From Nitrospirota bacterium (GTDB taxonomy: Bacteria; Nitrospirota; Thermodesulfovibrionia; Thermodesulfovibrionales; JdFR-85), in NCBI GenBank assembly GCA_015485235.1, contig WFTX01000238.1, positions 1-7,497 on the forward strand: a stretch of DNA of 7,497 nucleotides. The letters run 5' to 3'. Both the position numbers and the translations under genes were made by a program. Every line of letters starts with the position of its first letter. The first letter of the stretch is position 1. This document shows positions 1-5,972 of this stretch, piece by piece. The notes beneath the pieces were generated by a model. That model made no database searches and was not told the DNA's origin. It saw nothing but the letters and a program-made list of their open reading frames with translations.

Positions 1-21
1 CTCCCGCTGAGCTAATCGCCC
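1..21 (-). tRNA. tRNA gene, 5' end only (cut by window edge)
   Basis: Read on the minus strand, the first 21 bases of the gene match the canonical tRNA 5' half: a 7-nt acceptor strand GGGCGAT, then TA (positions 8 and 9), the D-stem GCTC, and a D-loop beginning AGCGGGAG. The anticodon, variable and T arms lie beyond the window, so the amino acid cannot be read. This acceptor and D-arm combination is common in bacterial tRNA-Val and also occurs in tRNA-Ala/Ile types; Val is only a guess. A strong promoter lies immediately upstream, which supports a real gene. What is visible ends inside the D-loop, so base-pairing of the cloverleaf cannot be checked. Confidence 0.8.
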
Positions 22-53
22 AACCGTAGCATATGTGCTCTGAATACGCTGAA

Positions 54-83
54 ATTATAAAAAAATCAAGGTGTATCAGTCAA
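54..83 (-). promoter_or_regulatory. sigma-70 promoter of the tRNA gene
   Basis: On the minus strand, TTGACT (78-83) is followed after 18 bp (60-77) by a perfect TATAAT (54-59). Transcription would start near position 47, about 26 nt ahead of the mature tRNA 5' end at 21. The -35 box begins only 4 bp past the stop codon of the decarboxylase gene. The T-tract of the spacer (59-65 on the opposite strand) has no good GC stem before it, so I do not call it a terminator. Stable-RNA genes usually carry near-consensus promoters, so strength and position both fit. Confidence 0.8.
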
Positions 84-87
84 ATGA

Positions 88-1224
88 TCAGATAAGTATT
101 GTGCGCGGGATGGCAAATCCGTTGAATTCAGAGGCATACGAGATGGTATAGGCCCCGGCGGAAGCTATCAGGAGGTGGTCGCCGATCATCGGCTCCGGAA
201 GGACGATATCCTGGTCTATCACATCGAGGCTGTCGCAACTGGGGCCGGCCAGCTTCCATCTTTTTTCCGGCGCCCTGCTGCCTACGATATATGAGTACCG
301 GATACCACCCAGGACCTCCATCAAGCCATTGAAGACACCAGCATCGATATAAAGCCAGTTTTCCTTTCCCCTGACCGCCTTTCCGATGACTGAAGTAACA
401 AATACCCCTGCATCACCCACCAGTGCCCTCCCGGGCTCTACATGAATCTCTACATCAGGAGGAAACCTCTCTATTACTTTCGCATCTATCAGTCTCTCGA
501 TCTCTTCTATCTCTGCAACATCCCGGCGGTATCTTATTGGATATCCCCCTCCTATATTGAGTATCTTCATTCTTACGCCCTTTTTGTCTGAAGCCTCCCA
601 GATTGACGCGACCTTGTCAAGGGCGGTCTGCCAGTTGTAGATATTATTACACTGTGAGCCCACATGGAAGGTGGTTCCGACAACACTCAGTCCCCGATCA
701 ACAGCCATGAGAATGAGAGAGAGTGCTTCATCAGGCTCAACGCCGAATTTTCTGCTCAGGGGCCATTCGCTCCCTTCATTCGGGACTGATACCCTGAGGT
801 ATATGCCGGCATCAGGACAGAAGGTTGCAATCTTTTCTATCTCCTCTGCCGAGTCAAAGGCAAAGTATTGAAGGCCGAATTCTTTTGCCTCCCTCAGGAA
901 TGAAGGGCTCTTCACAGGATTTGATGATATGATCCTCTCAGGGCCTATTCCGACCTCCCTCAGCAGTCTGAGTTCTCCCTCCGAGGCTATCTCGAAGTTC
1001 AGTCCGAGGGAGGCGATGAGTTCCACAACCTCTCTTGCAGGATGGGCTTTCACTGCATAGAAGGTCCTGGCGTTTCTCAGGCCCTTACCGATGATCCCGG
1101 CCTTTTCCCTGATAACAGCGGCATCCAGAAGGAGGTAGGGGGTAGGGTAGTCGGAGGAGGCGATGAAGTTGAGTATTTTCCTCCAGGTTGATTTCCTGAT
1201 TGATGCCTTCTCGAATGTTTCCAT
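88..1224 (-). CDS. PLP-dependent decarboxylase, probable ornithine decarboxylase (alanine racemase fold)
   Basis: Cytoplasmic enzyme expected to convert L-ornithine to putrescine and CO2, the entry to polyamine synthesis. The 378-residue length is typical of short bacterial fold-III ornithine decarboxylases. Visible family marks, in order: YAVKA with the Schiff-base lysine K59; HVGSQ (187-191), whose histidine stacks on the PLP ring; the glycine loop GGG (225-227); EPGR (263-266) for the PLP phosphate; the catalytic Cys-Asp pair C330-D331 in GPSCDSLD; and Y359 in GAYT, followed by FNGF. The GPxCDxLD motif favours ornithine (or lysine/ornithine) decarboxylase over diaminopimelate decarboxylase, which usually has a CES-type motif here. 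Substrate choice between ornithine and lysine cannot be settled by eye. The ATG start places the conserved TPYLLLD segment at residues 28-34, which is normal. No clear Shine-Dalgarno precedes it. The gene begins 8 bp after the repeat-protein gene and is last in the dxs-tlyA cluster. Confidence 0.88.
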   Translation of the reverse strand: METFEKASIRKSTWRKILNFIASSDYPTPYLLLDAAVIREKAGIIGKGLRNARTFYAVKAHPAREVVELIASLGLNFEIASEGELRLLREVGIGPERIISSNPVKSPSFLREAKEFGLQYFAFDSAEEIEKIATFCPDAGIYLRVSVPNEGSEWPLSRKFGVEPDEALSLILMAVDRGLSVVGTTFHVGSQCNNIYNWQTALDKVASIWEASDKKGVRMKILNIGGGYPIRYRRDVAEIEEIERLIDAKVIERFPPDVEIHVEPGRALVGDAGVFVTSVIGKAVRGKENWLYIDAGVFNGLMEVLGGIRYSYIVGSRAPEKRWKLAGPSCDSLDVIDQDIVLPEPMIGDHLLIASAGAYTISYASEFNGFAIPRTILI

Positions 1225-1232
1225 CAGAAGGG

Positions 1233-1922
1233 TTATTTCTTTCTCATCTTTACATATCTTTTGGCAGCAGTCCTCACAGCTTCAGAGACATTCTTGTTCT
1301 TTTCGAGAATAACAAGGTCCTGAAACCTGAGATGGGCGATAAACGGCATTGATACACCAGGGGGCGTTTTGGGATTAGAGACAAGGGCGGCTATTACAGG
1401 ATACCTCCTTGTCCAGTCCCTCTTCTTGGCAATGTACCTGAGGGCCTCTTCAGGAACGGAGGGGTTTCTTGCAATCATTTCTACCTCGCTCTCTGTAAGC
1501 TTCGGATTTTCAAGCACCTTCATAACCACTTCCTTGTTGGGATCCCGGATGAGGACGTTTCTGAGTTCCTTACCCCCTTTGAGTGCAAGCTGTATCTTCT
1601 CTCCGATTGAAAGCCTCTGGACACGCTGGAGTACATTTTCTGTCCTCTGCATCCGGGCCTCTTCATCCTCTGGGCCGGGTTCAATCCTCGCCACTTTACG
1701 GTCGGCGATTACAGGCAGACTGAGTAGCCGGGCAGCCTCGGAGTGGACATCATCAGGTATTGCGGGGTTTTCATAGAGCATTCTGACGATGTCTGGCCGG
1801 TTTCTGTTTGCAGAGAGTATCTCTCCATAGACGGAATCGTCGGAAGGATGCTCAAGAAGCATCTCTATCACCTCACGGGAGGCGATGGAGAGATCAATAC
1901 CTATGAGACGTTCTTCACTCAT
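1233..1922 (-). CDS. HEAT/LRV-like helical repeat protein of unknown function
   Basis: A 229-residue soluble protein with no signal peptide or membrane segment. I do not recognise a named family. The sequence is built of short helical units with the recurring pattern NP-x-(L/I/V)-(P/T)-x-x-V/A: ENPAIPDDV (51-59), ENPKLTESEV (138-147), ARNPSVPEEA (151-160) and SNPKTPPGV (182-190). This pattern resembles leucine-rich repeat variant (LRV) or HEAT-like alpha solenoids. The best ordered part seems to be 97-229, starting with RVQRLSIGEKIQLALKGGKE, and a charged linker (about 76-95) separates it from an N-terminal repeat block. From memory, proteins with a similar IGEKxxLALKG...IRDPNK layout occur in Geobacter- and myxobacteria-like genomes as conserved hypotheticals; a profile search would have to confirm this. 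The ATG overlaps the end of tlyA by 8 bp and lacks a clear ribosome-binding site, implying translational coupling. A scaffold or protein-binding role is plausible, but there is no evidence for a partner. Confidence 0.8.
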   Translation of the reverse strand: MSEERLIGIDLSIASREVIEMLLEHPSDDSVYGEILSANRNRPDIVRMLYENPAIPDDVHSEAARLLSLPVIADRKVARIEPGPEDEEARMQRTENVLQRVQRLSIGEKIQLALKGGKELRNVLIRDPNKEVVMKVLENPKLTESEVEMIARNPSVPEEALRYIAKKRDWTRRYPVIAALVSNPKTPPGVSMPFIAHLRFQDLVILEKNKNVSEAVRTAAKRYVKMRKK

Positions 1923-2643
1923 GAATATGGATGAAGTATTCGGTGTTTCCCTTCTGTCCCCTTACCGGGGACTCAAAGCCTTCACTGACATGAAATCCCA
2001 TCCCGGACAGACCTTTCCTTACATCTTTTAGTATAAGGAGTCTTTTAGTTTCATCTCTGATGACGCCCCCCTTCTCAACCTCACCCTTACCTGCCTCAAA
2101 CTGGGGCTTGACAAGGGCGAGTATCTCACCTTCAGGTTTAAGAACCCCTCGAAGATGGGGGAGTACCTTCAGAAGGGAGATGAATGAGACATCTATCGTA
2201 ACAAAATCGACCTTTTCAGGTATAGTCCCTGCAGGCATCTTCCTTATGTTCATCCTTTCTATTACCACCACCCTTGGATCGGTCCTCAGCTTCCAGGCGA
2301 TCTGACCATAGCCGACATCAACGGCGTAGACCCGGATTGCACCTCTCTGTAACATGCAATCAGTAAAACCGCCTGTTGACGCCCCTGCATCCAGTGCAAC
2401 CTTTCCCTCAAGGTCTATCTCAAAATGATCGAGTGCAGCCTCAAGCTTGAGGCCACCCCTGCTCACGTATGGGATATCCTCACCCCTGATAGAGATTGTT
2501 TTGTCAGGGTTGATCATGGTGCCTGCCTTCAGGACCGGCTGGCCCTCAACAAGCACCTTCCCCTCCATAATCATGGCCCTGGCACGTTCCCTCGACTGGC
2601 AGAGCCCCCTTGAGACGAGTATCTTATCGAGCCTTTCCTTCAT
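1915..2643 (-). CDS. tlyA: TlyA-family rRNA 2'-O-methyltransferase
   Basis: A 242-residue protein with an N-terminal S4 RNA-binding domain (about 1-60, beginning KERLDKILVSRGL) joined to an FtsJ/RrmJ-type SAM-dependent methyltransferase domain (about 61-242). It should 2'-O-methylate cytidines at the ribosomal subunit interface: C1920 of 23S rRNA and, in the longer TlyA type, C1409 of 16S rRNA. The SAM motif is DAGASTGGFTD (85-95). A K-D-K-E catalytic set is visible: K66 (SRGGLK), D151 (DVSFIS), K179 (VKPQFE) and E235 (GNTEYF). It keeps the spacing of the tetrad described for Mycobacterium TlyA. These enzymes determine capreomycin/viomycin susceptibility, and older annotations call them hemolysins; the methyltransferase role is far better supported. 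The start codon lies inside the dxs 3' end (20 bp overlap) and has no Shine-Dalgarno, but it gives the canonical N-terminus. Confidence 0.95.
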   Translation of the reverse strand: MKERLDKILVSRGLCQSRERARAMIMEGKVLVEGQPVLKAGTMINPDKTISIRGEDIPYVSRGGLKLEAALDHFEIDLEGKVALDAGASTGGFTDCMLQRGAIRVYAVDVGYGQIAWKLRTDPRVVVIERMNIRKMPAGTIPEKVDFVTIDVSFISLLKVLPHLRGVLKPEGEILALVKPQFEAGKGEVEKGGVIRDETKRLLILKDVRKGLSGMGFHVSEGFESPVRGQKGNTEYFIHIHE

Positions 2644-4567
2644 CGGGTAAGGCTGAAGTCATTCCTGAACCTGATACCTGGTCGGAGCCTTTCTTCTTGA
2701 CCTGTTCTTTCCCGAGCAGGGATACGGCTGTCCTGAATATTCCATCTTCATCCAGACTGAAGAGGCGTCTCAGTTCTTTCTGGGAGCCGTGTTCTACAAA
2801 GAGGTCAGGAATGCCTATATTGCGTACCCTGACTGATGAGAGTCCCATCTCTGTCAGGGATTCAAGAACAGCGGAACCGAATCCTCCGGCGATGGAACTC
2901 TCCTCTATGGTAAGCAGAAGGCCGGTTCTTTCTGCAACGCTTCTCAGCAGGTCTGTATCAAGGGGCTTTATGAACCGCGCGTTTATGAGTGTGGGCGAAA
3001 TACCTTCGGCAATCAGCCTCTTTGCAGCAAGGAAGGCGGGATACACAGTATTGCCCACAGCGATAATACCGATCTCATCTCCTTCAAAGATGACCTCTCC
3101 ATGGCCTGACTCAACAGGGAGAGGTGAGATATCGAATTTTTCAAGGCATCTTCCCCTGGGGTACCGGATGGCGACGGGCCTTCCAAGGTTTACGGCATAC
3201 CTGAGCATGCCGCGAAACTCATCGGCGTCCCTGGGTGCCATTACCGTAAGGTTGGGTATGTGCCGGAGATAACTGATATCAAAGACCCCGTGGTGGGTCG
3301 GACCATCCTCTCCTACCAGGCCGGCCCTGTCTATCGCAAAAACAACAGGCAGGTTCTGCAGACAGACATCATGGATGATCTCGTCGTATCCCCTCTGGAG
3401 AAAGGTGGAATAGATGGCGACGACAGGGATGAAACCCTCTGCAGCCATCCCGGCAGCAAAGGTGACGGCGTGGGGTTCGGCAATGCCGACATCAAAGAAC
3501 CGGTCAGGAAACTCCTCGGCAAAACCGGAAAGCCCTGTGCCTTCTGTCATGGCAGCAACAATTGCAATCAGGTTTGGTGTCTCCTTTCCGATCTCAACAA
3601 GGGCATCACCGAAGACCTTGCTGTAGGAAGGGGCAGACTTCTTGCCCTTTGGAGAGCCTGTATCCGGTTCAAAGGGACCGATCCCGTGGAAACACGAGGG
3701 ATCATCTTCGGAGTATTCATAGCCTTTCCCTTTTCTTGTGATAGTATGGATCAGGACCGGCTCGGTGGGATCCTTTACTTTCCTGAAGGTATCTATAAGA
3801 GTCTCAATGTTGTGGCCGTCAATGGGACCGATATAGTTGAATCCCAGCTCCTCAAACATCTGTCCGGGGAGGAAGAAACCCTTAAGTGCCTCTTCCATTT
3901 TCTGGGCGAACCTGGACATGCTGTCGCCGAACTTCGGGATGTTTTCAAGGAGGGATTTGGTATCCTTCTTGAACCTTCTGTAAAGTTCCCCGGTCAGGAT
4001 CTTGTTGAGGTAATTCGAGATGGCCCCTACATTTTTGGAGATGGACATCTCGTTGTCGTTCAGGATGACTATCATGGGAAGACGGAGGTGGCCGGCGTTG
4101 TTCAGTCCCTCAAAGGCAAGTCCTGCCGTCATAGCCCCGTCGCCTATCACGGCAATTACATTATGGTCACCACCTTTCATCTTCAATGCAGCAGCCATCC
4201 CGAGGGCTGCTGATATGGAGGTGGAACTGTGTCCTGTGCCGAAGTGGTCATGGGGGCTTTCCGACCGTTTCGGGAATCCGGAAATTCCCTTGAACTGCCG
4301 GAGGGTATGAAACCTGGGACCCCTGCCGGTAATCAGCTTGTGGGCATAGGACTGGTGTCCCACATCCCAGACGATCCTGTCCTCAGGAGAATCGAATACG
4401 TAATGAAGTGCAATGGTGAGCTCAACCACACCGAGGTTGGATGCAAGGTGTCCCCCCGTACAGGAGACGGTCTCTATTATCTTATCCCTGATCTCTCCGG
4501 CAAGTTCCCTGAGTTCATCCAGGGAGAGCTTTTTAAGGTCTGAGGGGCTGTTAATGTTTTCAAGCAT
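2624..4567 (-). CDS. dxs: 1-deoxy-D-xylulose-5-phosphate synthase
   Basis: Cytoplasmic thiamine-diphosphate enzyme that condenses pyruvate and glyceraldehyde 3-phosphate into DXP, the first and flux-controlling step of the MEP isoprenoid pathway. The 647 residues contain the full transketolase-like layout. The ThDP/Mg site is GDGAMTAG (142-149) with NDNEMSIS (170-177). Other marks are H40 (GGHLASNLG), WDVGHQSYAHK (67-77), GTGHSSTSISAALGMA (110-125), the pyrimidine-domain glutamate E364 in GIAEPHAV, DRAGLVGEDGPTHHG (413-427), RYPRG (468-472) and a C-terminal transketolase domain. I start it at the ATG at 4567, not the in-frame TTG at 4588: the ATG has an upstream AAGGA and gives the usual family N-terminus, while the TTG has no ribosome-binding site. 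The last 27 residues or so (from about 621) form a polar, probably disordered tail beyond the usual Dxs end, and its codons overlap tlyA. First gene of the minus-strand unit. Confidence 0.97.
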   Translation of the reverse strand: MLENINSPSDLKKLSLDELRELAGEIRDKIIETVSCTGGHLASNLGVVELTIALHYVFDSPEDRIVWDVGHQSYAHKLITGRGPRFHTLRQFKGISGFPKRSESPHDHFGTGHSSTSISAALGMAAALKMKGGDHNVIAVIGDGAMTAGLAFEGLNNAGHLRLPMIVILNDNEMSISKNVGAISNYLNKILTGELYRRFKKDTKSLLENIPKFGDSMSRFAQKMEEALKGFFLPGQMFEELGFNYIGPIDGHNIETLIDTFRKVKDPTEPVLIHTITRKGKGYEYSEDDPSCFHGIGPFEPDTGSPKGKKSAPSYSKVFGDALVEIGKETPNLIAIVAAMTEGTGLSGFAEEFPDRFFDVGIAEPHAVTFAAGMAAEGFIPVVAIYSTFLQRGYDEIIHDVCLQNLPVVFAIDRAGLVGEDGPTHHGVFDISYLRHIPNLTVMAPRDADEFRGMLRYAVNLGRPVAIRYPRGRCLEKFDISPLPVESGHGEVIFEGDEIGIIAVGNTVYPAFLAAKRLIAEGISPTLINARFIKPLDTDLLRSVAERTGLLLTIEESSIAGGFGSAVLESLTEMGLSSVRVRNIGIPDLFVEHGSQKELRRLFSLDEDGIFRTAVSLLGKEQVKKKGSDQVSGSGMTSALPDEGKAR

Positions 4568-4578
4568 GACTATAAGTG

Positions 4579-4584
4579 TCCTTC
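4579..4584 (-). promoter_or_regulatory. ribosome-binding site deciding the dxs start
   Basis: GAAGGA on the minus strand lies 11 nt upstream of the ATG at 4567. The spacing is long but usable. It falls inside the extra codons that the upstream TTG (4588) would add, and no Shine-Dalgarno-like sequence precedes that TTG, so the ATG is preferred. Confidence 0.5.
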
Positions 4585-4653
4585 GCAAAAATGATAGTTA
4601 TCCGGTATACTTGGCCTGTGATGTTTTCAACAGACTTCCAGACCGCGTTTATC

Positions 4654-4678
4654 TTTAATTATACCTTAATCAATTAAA
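4654..4678. repeat. AT-rich inverted repeat over the dxs -10 region
   Basis: TTTAATT at 4654-4660 is the exact reverse complement of AATTAAA at 4672-4678, with 11 bp between. The centre lies on the spacer side of the predicted dxs -10 box, where a repressor or activator could bind. AT-rich sequence makes 7-bp arms fairly likely by chance, so this is weak evidence for an operator. Confidence 0.3.
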
Positions 4679-4687
4679 TGCAGTCAT
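4658..4687 (-). promoter_or_regulatory. predicted sigma-70 promoter for the dxs unit
   Basis: On the minus strand, ATGACT (4682-4687, four of six consensus bases) and a perfect TATAAT (4658-4663) are separated by 18 bp. Transcription would start near 4651, giving a leader of about 84 nt before the dxs ATG. The -10 box is excellent and the -35 box is moderate. A 7-bp AT-rich inverted repeat brackets the -10 box. Confidence 0.55.
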
Positions 4688-4716
4688 CATGGAACGTCTT
4701 GAGGGGTAAAGGTAAG

Positions 4717-4745
4717 TTGACAAGGCATTCAAAATATGGGATAAT
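4717..4745 (+). promoter_or_regulatory. near-consensus sigma-70 promoter of the ECF sigma operon
   Basis: A perfect TTGACA (4717-4722) and GATAAT (4740-4745, five of six) are separated by the optimal 17 bp. The expected start is near 4752, giving a leader of about 53 nt before the sigma-factor ATG. The sigma gene therefore seems to be transcribed by the housekeeping polymerase, in addition to or instead of the autoregulation common for ECF factors. Confidence 0.75.
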
Positions 4746-4759
4746 TCTTTCATTATGAA

Positions 4760-4774
4760 TCAGGAACTTCCTGA
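4760..4774. promoter_or_regulatory. perfect 15-bp palindrome in the leader, candidate operator
   Basis: TCAGGAA-C-TTCCTGA has perfect 7-bp arms around one central base. It lies about 8-22 bp downstream of the predicted transcription start of the sigma operon, a typical place for a repressor roadblock. It also includes GGAACTT (4763-4769), identical to the -35 element of RpoE-type promoters, but no matching -10 element is seen about 16 bp further on, where there is a T5G6 tract. It could be a protein-binding operator or simply a small RNA hairpin; no T-run follows, so it is not a terminator. Confidence 0.45.
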
Positions 4775-4804
4775 ATGAACCTTTTTGGGGGGTAGTGACC
4801 ACTA

Positions 4805-5365
4805 ATGATTAGAAGCCATACGAGAGATTATGAACATGGATTGATCAGGATGATTGCAGATGGGGACGAGGATGCCTTCAGAGAGCTGTATGACAGAATC
4901 TGGAAGAGGGTCTATTTCTATCTCTTCCGGATACTCAAGGAGAAGGAGGCTGCCGAGGATGTTATGGTTGAGACCTTTTCAGAGGTATGGAAATCTGCTT
5001 CAAGGTTCAAAGGAAGATCAAGGTCCACGACCTGGATACTCGGTATCGCCCGGAACCTTGCCATGAACTATCTGAAGAAGGAGAGGCACACAGAGGATAT
5101 TGGTGAGTATCAGAACAGGCTTCCAGTTGAATCTCTGTCAGTTGAAGACTGTGACAGGCGTGATATTATCAGACGTGCCTTTCTTGCGCTATCAACCAAG
5201 CACCGGGAGATCCTGGATCTGGTCTTTTATCAGGAACTAACCTATCCAGAGATTGCGGAGATGCTGAATATACCTCTAAACACTGTGAAAACAAGGGTTT
5301 TCTATGCCAAGGGAGAACTTAAAAAGATACTTAATGAAATGGGAGTGGAAAGAGATGTCATCTGA
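4805..5365 (+). CDS. ECF-type RNA polymerase sigma factor (sigma-70 family)
   Basis: A 186-residue sigma factor with only regions 2 and 4, as in extracytoplasmic-function factors. Region 2 spans about 24-92: AFRELYDRIWKRVYFYLFR, the AEDVMVETF polymerase-binding helix (50-58), and TTWILGIARNLAMNYLKK (75-92) for -10 melting and recognition. A short linker (93-120) leads to region 4 (about 123-178), with the helix-turn-helix TYPEIAEMLNIPLNTVKTRV (146-165) for the -35 element. It would direct RNA polymerase to stress- or envelope-response promoters. The ATG is the first possible start, since an in-frame TGA lies at 4796-4798. A G6 tract (4787-4792) about 12 nt upstream may act as Shine-Dalgarno. 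The stop overlaps the anti-sigma gene by 11 bp, so the two are probably made in balance. The exact ECF group cannot be assigned by eye. Confidence 0.93.
   Translation: MIRSHTRDYEHGLIRMIADGDEDAFRELYDRIWKRVYFYLFRILKEKEAAEDVMVETFSEVWKSASRFKGRSRSTTWILGIARNLAMNYLKKERHTEDIGEYQNRLPVESLSVEDCDRRDIIRRAFLALSTKHREILDLVFYQELTYPEIAEMLNIPLNTVKTRVFYAKGELKKILNEMGVERDVI
5342..5345 (+). promoter_or_regulatory. ribosome-binding site deciding the anti-sigma start
   Basis: GGAG lies 9 nt before the ATG at 5355, inside the last codons of the sigma gene. It supports that ATG over an in-frame ATG at 5304, which would add 17 residues deeply overlapping the sigma gene and with no matching family N-terminus. Confidence 0.5.
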
Positions 5366-5972
5366 AAGATATGAAGAGATGAGGGAGAAAATCCCGCTCT
5401 ACCTTAACGGAAGGCTTTCTGGGGAAGAAGCCAGGGAGCTGGAGAGATTTATCCAGCAATACCCGGAAGCGACTGACGAGATGAACGACTTTGTCGAAAT
5501 TAGGGATTGCCTTAAAGATACCAGTGAGATGGAGTTGCCGGACCAGGAGATAGTGTTCCAAAGGGTCATGGAAAGGGTACATAAAGAAGAATCCCGTTAC
5601 ATGGATGAGAGGAGACCGCTCTTTGAGAGGATAAGGGAGTTCCTTACCACCCCCTTTCTCCCCTGGGCAGTGGCTGTGGCGCAACTCCTGATAATAGTCT
5701 TTCTTGTAATACCACCTTACATGGAGACAAGGTACAGTACCCTGACATCCCCTGCCTCAAGCACTGATGAGGTACATCTGAATATTGTTTTCAATCCCGA
5801 TGCAAGGGAATCAGACATCAGGGGGCTCCTTAACAGTATTGGAGGGACCATTGTAAGCGGACCTGATGAAAACGGTCTCTATGTAATCAGGGTTGATGCC
5901 GGAAGGCTGGATGAAATCCTTAAAACCCTGAGAAGATCAAAACTGATAAGGTTTGTCCAGAAGAGGATTTAG
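5355..5972 (+). CDS. membrane-anchored anti-sigma factor, zinc-free, with propeptide-like outer domain
   Basis: A 205-residue single-pass membrane protein expected to hold the ECF factor encoded just upstream inactive. Residues 5-56 match the helical pattern of anti-sigma domains (IPLYLNGRLSGEEARELERF...). The usual HxxxCxxC zinc ligands are missing: the segment reads RFIQQYPEATDEM, and C52 is the only cysteine. One hydrophobic helix (about 101-123, FLPWAVAVAQLLIIVFLVIP) follows a charged linker. Residues 138-205 outside the membrane form a beta-alpha-beta-beta-alpha-beta pattern (VHLNIVFNPDARESDIRGLL, GGTIVSGPDENGLYVIRV, LDEILKTLRRS, IRFVQKRI). This resembles subtilisin/fervidolysin-type propeptides and the outer domains of some anti-sigma factors. 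It may be the sensor or a protease-regulated element. The 11-bp overlap with the sigma gene fits the classical arrangement. The anti-sigma role is an inference from context and layout. Confidence 0.82.
   Translation: MSSERYEEMREKIPLYLNGRLSGEEARELERFIQQYPEATDEMNDFVEIRDCLKDTSEMELPDQEIVFQRVMERVHKEESRYMDERRPLFERIREFLTTPFLPWAVAVAQLLIIVFLVIPPYMETRYSTLTSPASSTDEVHLNIVFNPDARESDIRGLLNSIGGTIVSGPDENGLYVIRVDAGRLDEILKTLRRSKLIRFVQKRI

Noticed and set aside
1369..1776. Open frame of 135 codons on the plus strand, partly hydrophobic
   Set aside because: Antisense to the helical repeat gene; its serine-rich composition is a by-product of that gene's codons and no start signals are seen.
2610..3272. Open frame of 220 codons on the plus strand across the dxs 3' end
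   Set aside because: Antisense to dxs and tlyA, serine/arginine-rich low-information sequence, typical of a mirrored frame.
3260..4213. Open frame of 317 codons on the plus strand opposite dxs
   Set aside because: It lies wholly antisense to a clearly functional dxs, has no recognisable domain or ribosome-binding site, and looks like a shadow of dxs codon usage.
4568..4588. TTG start extending Dxs by seven residues
   Set aside because: No Shine-Dalgarno before the TTG; the ATG at 4567 has one and gives the normal family N-terminus.
4763..4792. GGAACTT as the -35 box of an autoregulated ECF promoter
   Set aside because: The position expected for the -10 box is a T5G6 tract with no TCTAA- or CGTC-like element.
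5304..5354. Upstream ATG extending the anti-sigma factor by 17 residues
   Set aside because: It would lie deep in the sigma gene's region 4, and the ATG at 5355 has a GGAG at good spacing.
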